The notes below the pieces were generated by a model, which was not told where the DNA came from, searched no databases, and worked only from the letters and a program-made list of their open reading frames with translations. This document shows, piece by piece, positions 58,613 to 64,000 of a DNA stretch of 64,000 bases. The translations under genes were made by a program, and so were the position numbers. Within the stretch, counting starts at the first letter, position 1. The number at the start of each line of letters is the position of its first letter. Origin of the DNA: Mimachlamys varia (taxonomy: Eukaryota; Mollusca; Bivalvia; Pectinida; Pectinidae); contig OX392530.1 of NCBI GenBank assembly GCA_947623455.1, forward strand, positions 2,331,501-2,395,500, in the 5' to 3' direction.

Positions 58613-59100
58613 TAAATAAGGAGTACAGCCACCTTCTGGTACAGTATGTCGTCTTGTACCAATGGCCAGACGCCAAAGCTTGTTCTGAGGAAACCTCAGA
58701 CACTCCTGAATCTGTGCAGTCCATATCTTCCCAATTGTTTTGAATTTTGGATCTCGTGCACTAACATCTGTCTGAGATAGTCCCACACAGTTATGCTTAG
58801 TTTGTATATAAATGTCTGGTGGCATTGTAGGCCGCGGGAGCGTCTTTATCATTTCCTGTTGAAGGCAGACTTCCACTAGGCGGGCTATGTGTGGTTCAGC
58901 AGTGTCACCATTACTATAGGAAAGGCCGATCGGCCGATCGCCTATTCAAACCTCTGTTGACTTATACGGCTTATACGAAATTTTACGTTCCACTGTCCTC
59001 TGAGCCTGTTGGCAGTGCTAACTGGAGTTCGCCTTGCCTGTCTACAAAGAAGTATATATATCTGAATTTGTAGTCTTTCGACAATATGCCCGGTTTAGTT
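58613..59100 (-). pseudogene. Tc1/mariner transposase relic 2
   Basis: The minus strand reads LPRPTMPPD, SARDPKFKTIGKIW and RLAIGTRRHTVPEGGCTPY, matching the C-terminal third of Tc1-type transposases and relic 1 (RPAVSPDRNPIEHVWDY, NARDPKC). The 58940-59090 part matches 17210-17345, so the middle is deleted. The SPDLNPIEH motif is degraded. Confidence 0.72.
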
Positions 59101-59519
59101 ACCTGCATCGAGAACTCATCTTACAAAGTTTGCTAAACGCGGAACTGCATAAGCGACGTATTTGCCCCTAAGACCTTATATGACAAATTCATTCACCTAA
59201 TTAAATTATAGTAGTGACATTTATGACCTTATGGCTATTATTTCTGTCAAAAACTAAATGAAGATATTCCTTCCATTTCTTGATAGCCTGCTGTAAGCAT
59301 GGAATGGGAAAGAACCACTCGATTCAGAAAATCTTTATCTACCTCAGTAGTAGAATACTAGACTAACTTAATCCGTCAGATTTAGATGGTCTCTGCCGGT
59401 TGTGTTAAACGTGTCAGGATGTAACTTTTAATTATCAAATATAGGGCTCCAAACATGATACATATTGTAGCCTCCAGCTAAATATATAAACAACAAAAGA
59501 TATTTTATTAGCACTATTC
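59101..59519. other. intergenic, nothing recognised
   Basis: No supported feature. Confidence 0.4.
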
Positions 59520-60370
59520 CTTGTTGTCATTATCTATATCAATGTTGAATTCGGGGAAAGAATTCTCAGCAGACTGTGTTCCAGTCTTGGCCGACTTGTT
59601 TATGTTTCGAGGAGAGGCTGATTTTACCGAGGAGCTTATCAGGACAGGTAACAAAAACCTAGTCAAATCTGTTAATGTATCGGCGCTGTATTGTTTACAA
59701 ATAGAAATGAATTTGACGCCCAAGTCTATCGAATGTGTACACTTATGGTCAAAAACACAACACTACTCCTCGACAAATTCAACATGGACAGCTTACTTCA
59801 TGTACCTAGCTTTTTCATAAATGTGACGATATTAATTTTCCGATCGTGAACTTAACATTTCTTGTCAGTAACATCCCTGTTTCCCCAACCTCTGATGTTA
59901 CATGTCGCGTTGATTCGTTATTCTAGTTCGCTCTACAAAATCGAGATTTTCTTGATATATGTCGGCTGCTAACGAACACACTTACGACACATGGATTGAA
60001 GAGTTGCAGGTTGATGAAGAATACAAGAAGTTTTATGGTCGCCATCTTGGTTTCCTCGAGAAATAATCTGTATCCTTGTATGATATAATGGTGGACGTTT
60101 CTGAATATGCTCATTGGTATGATTACTCGGTATGATTGAAAACGATACCCCAGTTCTCACATTGAGGTAGTGACATCTACTTAGACGCGATCACCTAGAT
60201 TTACGTTGCGGGTGTCGTCCATGACGCGTACCTTCCGGAACACCTGGTCTTATTCTATTGTACTTTTATAATGCTATCTGTGTATGTTTCCTTTGTTCAT
60301 AAACATCCTAAGTTAAATCGATTTAAAGTTCGGAATTTGTTGACGCTTCTGTATTCTATGATTTGTTCTT
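59520..60370 (+). pseudogene. retroelement P, relic A (plus strand)
   Basis: 59540-59680 translates to segments such as PVLADLFMF and FTEELIRTGNKNLVKS, matching PLLADLFLF and FVEELIRTGNKNLAKS of the copy at 62655-64000. The catalytic region is lost. 59830-59900 matches the later NFPIVN.PFL.SNIP segment. 60030-60370 is the 3' UTR shared with the fragments at 14105, 15441 and 33590. Many stops and indels. Confidence 0.82.
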
Positions 60371-61604
60371 ATAAGATATATAGGTCGTTTGTTGTTTTTT
60401 TTGCAGATTTTAATTATTGTGTATTGATATCAATGTGCTGATGTATGTCTCAAATATAATAACTTAATTCTGTTACATTTTACATGTATGTAGTCTCTTT
60501 TATTGAACATGATATTAATAAATTATCATGACGAATTCGAGGTTCTCCCGTAGGTCATCTAGGTCAGAATCGGGGTAGACTTGAACAAGCGAAGACAAGT
60601 ATTCTGCTCAAAGACACAACACTGTGCACAGACTCGAACCCACAACCCTTCGGTCAGTAGCCTGTATTTCTACAGACATTACAGTGACTTCAAAATTAAA
60701 ATGATATTGCAAACAATATGTATTTTAGTGACGCTTCTATATTAAATCATGTATTACATGATGTTAATAACGTATATAGAAAGTCTTCCTATACCATACA
60801 ACTAATGTCAATTACCAAGAATCTATATCCGAGTCACCGTGTCTAGAAAACCAGAAGCTTCCATATGAGGACTGGTAAAGTGTTATCTGTCGCCGACCAT
60901 TGTACAAAAATAGTCAGTGGGACGGCTGCTGCTATATCTGTGCTGTGTTAAGAGGGATCATTACCACCTTTTTATATGAATATTTGATGATAAGCACCAA
61001 ATTGATACTCAGCCGTATTAGTCCGAATGTCTTGGAATTGATTGAACTCACAAATCACAGTCAATCTCTCGGCTCTGGTTCCATCTGTCATTACAAACGT
61101 GAAATCCATCACGGAAACGGTTAATAGTCATTCGCCGATTACGTTTTGACACAGTTGAGGTACCTGCTGCTCTCATTGGATGATTCGTAAGAGGCGACTA
61201 AATTTGAGATTTTAGGGTTTCTTTCCTCTCCACAATGTTTCTTTTGACACTGTCGTACTGTTTGTGGCTTCGGCAGGCTACTTCAGTGAAGTAGCAGTAT
61301 AATTCGGCATTAGTTCCGTACACACTGGAGCCTCCCGAATACACAAAAACTTGCATCCCATACACCGGAAGGCCATCCTGAAATAACCTTATCTACTAAT
61401 AGGACGTAAAACAAAAGAAAAATCAAAACAATCAATCTCTGACCTTTGAGTGTGCACCCCTGTGAGAAACGATACAGGTACTGTTCCCTGGCCGAGACAA
61501 ACTAAAGTCTATATATTGATTGTGCTGTGGTTTCCTTTGACACGGTGTGTCAGTCTGGTGACATTATAAAGTCGGCATCAGATACATACTATTACAAAAG
61601 ACAA
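60371..61604. other. intergenic with SINE-like remnants
   Basis: 60530-60680 has a minus-strand T-loop-like word (GACTCGAACCCACAACCCTT). 61130-61420 ('GATTCGTAAGAGGCGACTAA', 'GGCTTCGGCAG') looks like another dispersed repeat. No gene seen. Confidence 0.4.
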
Positions 61605-62652
61605 ATACATACCCTGTCTCCGACACACATACACCAACATACCCTGTATCCATCACAAATACACCAACATACCCTGTCTCCACCACACATACACCAACAT
61701 ACCCTGTCTCCACCACACATAAAACAACATACCCTGTCTCCACCACATATAAACCAACATACCCTGTCTCCATCACACATACGCCAACATACCCTATCTC
61801 CATCACAGATACGCTAACATACCATGTCTCAATCATACATACACCAACATACCCTATCTCCATCACAGATACGCCAACATACCCTGTCTCCACCACGTAT
61901 ACACCAACATACCCTTTCTCCGGTACACATACACCAACATACCCTATATCCACTACACATACACCAACAAACCCTACCTCCATCACAGATACACAAACAT
62001 ACCCTATCTCCACCACACATACACCAACATACCCTGTCTCCACCACACATACACCAACATACCCTGTTTACACCATACATAAACCAACATACCCTGTCTC
62101 CACCACACATAAACCAACATACCCTCTCTCCACCACACATAAACCAACATACCCTGTCTCCACCACACATAAACCAACATACCCTGTCTCCACCACACAT
62201 ACACCAACATACCCTGTCTCCACCACACATAAAACAACATACCCTGTCTCCACCACATATAAACCAACATACCCTGTCTCCATCACACATACGCCAACAT
62301 ACCCTTTCTCCATCACACATACGCCAACATACCATATCTCCATCACAGATACGTTAACATACCATGTATCCATCACACATACACCAACATACCCTTTCTC
62401 CATCACAGATACACCAACATACCATGTCTCCATCATATATACACCAACATACCATGTCTTCATCACACATACACCAACATACCCTATCTCCACCACGTAT
62501 ACACCAACATACCCTTTCTCCGGTACACATACACCAACATACCCTATATCCACCACACATACACCAACAAATCCTACCTCCATCACAGATACACAAACAT
62601 ACCCTATCTCCACCACACATACACAAACATACCCTTTCTCCGGTACACATAC
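61605..62652. repeat. 30-bp minisatellite, about 35 units, with higher-order duplication
   Basis: The unit is ACACCAACATACCCTGTCTC then CACCACACAT. A block with CACCACGTAT..TCTCCGGTACACAT..AAACCCTACC at 61891-62010 recurs exactly 600 bp later (62491), and a second block (AAAACAACAT..CACCACATAT) at 61711 recurs at 62221, 510 bp later. A run of 17-20 units was therefore duplicated with unit gains or losses. Decapeptide-repeat frames (QHTLSPPHIN) are by-products. Confidence 0.95.
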
Positions 62653-62654
62653 AC

Positions 62655-64000
62655 ACTTAAAGATACAGAATATTTCTCAATGAGACAAAGATTGCGACCA
62701 TAAAACTTGCCCATAGTTCTGATCAACCTGCATCTCTCGAATCCTTGGGTTGTTAGTTTGTTTGTCAGCAGTCGACATCGATCACGAAAATCCCGATATT
62801 TAGAGCAAGCCCTGGAATACCGATTCAACTGCGACATGTAAACACCATAGGTTGGAGAAGCGGGGATGTTACTATCAAGAAATGGAAAGTTAACGATAGG
62901 AAAATTGAAATCATCACGTTTATCGTATAGCTTAGTAGTAAGCTGTCCATGTTGGTCGTACTTTAAGTAGAGATCGAGGTAAGCAGCTGATGTAGAAGAG
63001 TCTGTTGTGTCCTTTATTTTAAGTTCAGAAGGCTATATACGATCGACGTGGTCAGCAAACTTCTTGTTGCTTATAGACAACACATCGTCGATATATCTGA
63101 AAGTGAAATTAAAAGATTTGGCAAGATTTTTGTTACCTGTCCTGATTAGCTCCTCCACAAATTCAGCCTCGTATGAAAACAAAAACAAGTCAGCTAAGAG
63201 TGGGGCACAGTTTGTTCCCATGGGAATGCCAACAGTCTGCTGGAAAATCTTTCCTCCGAACTCAACAAAATGTTGTCGACCAGGAATTCAATCATCCTTA
63301 CTATATCATCTTCAGTATATTTCCTCTTAGCTTTTGTCATGTTTTTGACAAAGTATGCTCCAAGATAGCTCACTACCATATATTTGTATCGTCGTCCGCC
63401 TTTCTTGGAAAAGAAAGCTCTCATAACAAGAGATCGGAGACGTTCCTTCAATTTTGTATGAGGAATGGTAGTGTACAGGGTGGAAAAATCAAATGTTTTG
63501 ACCGAAAAGACATTTTTTAGGAGGGGTGTTCAAGATTGATCAAAAGATCTTTCGAGTTTTCAAAATCCATATCCCATTAATTCCACTTCTGGAGTATACA
63601 GTGTCACAATACTGAAACCCTGATTTTATGGTTCTAAGAATTGTAGTAAGAAGTTTTGATAATGGCTTGGTCGAGCAATTAGCAGAGCCAGCGATAAAAC
63701 GTTGCTTATAAGGCTCCTTGTGTAGTTTCGGTATCCAATAAAGACAAGGTAGGTCAGCATCTTGCTCATTAACCGGTACTTGGAAAGATTGTAATACAGA
63801 AGCATGGTTGGACAGTATTTCATCTTTCGAAAAACCGGTCAATGTGTGAGTAGGGTTACCTTGGTTATCAAGCAGGCCTAGTTCTTTTTGTAAGCAATGA
63901 ATGTAATAGCGTCTGCAAACAATGATCAAGTTGTTAGATGTTTTGTCTGCAGACACAAACACATACTTATCATGTAGATCGTTGAGTGTTGCTCGAACAT
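62655..64000 (-). pseudogene. retroelement P reverse transcriptase, copy C (possibly Penelope-like), broken, continues past the window
   Basis: The minus strand encodes, in order, FVSADKTSNN, LPCLYWIPKLHKEPYKQRFI, TFDFSTLYTTIPH, PMGTNCAPLLADLFL, the catalytic RYIDDVLS (near 63090), YLDLYLKYDQHGQL, KLYDKRDDFNFPI and RYSRACSKYRDF. The coding sequence is broken by single-base deletions near 63570, 63525 and 63268 and by an in-frame TAG at 63033-63035. The motif set resembles the Penelope/Neptune-like RTs common in marine invertebrates and fish, but that assignment is from memory of motifs. No endonuclease domain is visible. The 3' end runs straight into the 30-bp minisatellite. Confidence 0.88.

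Noticed and set aside
61564..62660. Repeat proteins on both strands of the 30-bp array
   Set aside because: A period divisible by three keeps several frames open at once; there is no flanking coding sequence.

Overview
The window is eukaryotic nuclear DNA, very probably from a bivalve mollusc. It is AT-rich and intron-rich. Its genes have GT-AG introns and AATAAA poly(A) signals. It is crowded with minisatellites, MITEs, tRNA-derived SINEs and decayed retroelements. The bivalve assignment is inference from the repeat families (for example the family ending in 'GGCCCTCTGGGCCTCTTGTT') and from the moderate divergence of RAE1 from the human protein. There is no sign of bacterial gene organisation.

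Three protein-coding genes can be supported. (1) 3907-12083, plus strand: the last nine exons of a gene whose largest exon encodes a ParB/sulfiredoxin-like fold, followed by coiled-coil and acidic exons; the 5' exons were not found. (2) 24435-24644, minus strand: a complete G-protein gamma subunit in one coding exon, with a probable 5'-UTR acceptor at 24719-24720 and a candidate noncoding first exon near 27.8 kb. (3) 36876-53043, plus strand: a complete 10-coding-exon RAE1/Gle2 mRNA-export WD40 gene of 360 codons, every splice junction placed.

Layout. 1-1320 is a 52-bp minisatellite. 3.9-12.1 kb is the ParB-like gene, followed at 13.06-13.42 kb by a cluster of eight near-perfect palindromes. 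13.9-17.4 kb holds a decayed satellite, a SINE, retroelement 3' fragments and a Tc1/mariner relic. 19.1-20.6 kb is a 45-bp minisatellite carrying a nuclear-receptor half-site in nearly every unit. 22-28 kb is the G-gamma locus with two short MITEs. 29.2-32.3 kb is a 5'-truncated, broken non-LTR retrotransposon. 36.8-53.5 kb is RAE1. 53.5-64 kb is a mosaic of MITEs, a SINE, a second Tc1 relic, three decayed copies of one reverse-transcriptase element, and two tandem arrays.

The most unusual structure is in RAE1. Four of its nine introns begin with a tandem array starting at or just after the 5' splice site (introns 2, 3, 7, 9). In introns 2 and 7 the repeated unit is itself the 3' end of the preceding exon plus its donor, giving 8 and 11 copies of the donor. 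The acceptor of exon 6 is also duplicated. The second point of interest is the animal gene with ParB-like motifs and a palindrome cluster just downstream; a functional link between those two is speculation.
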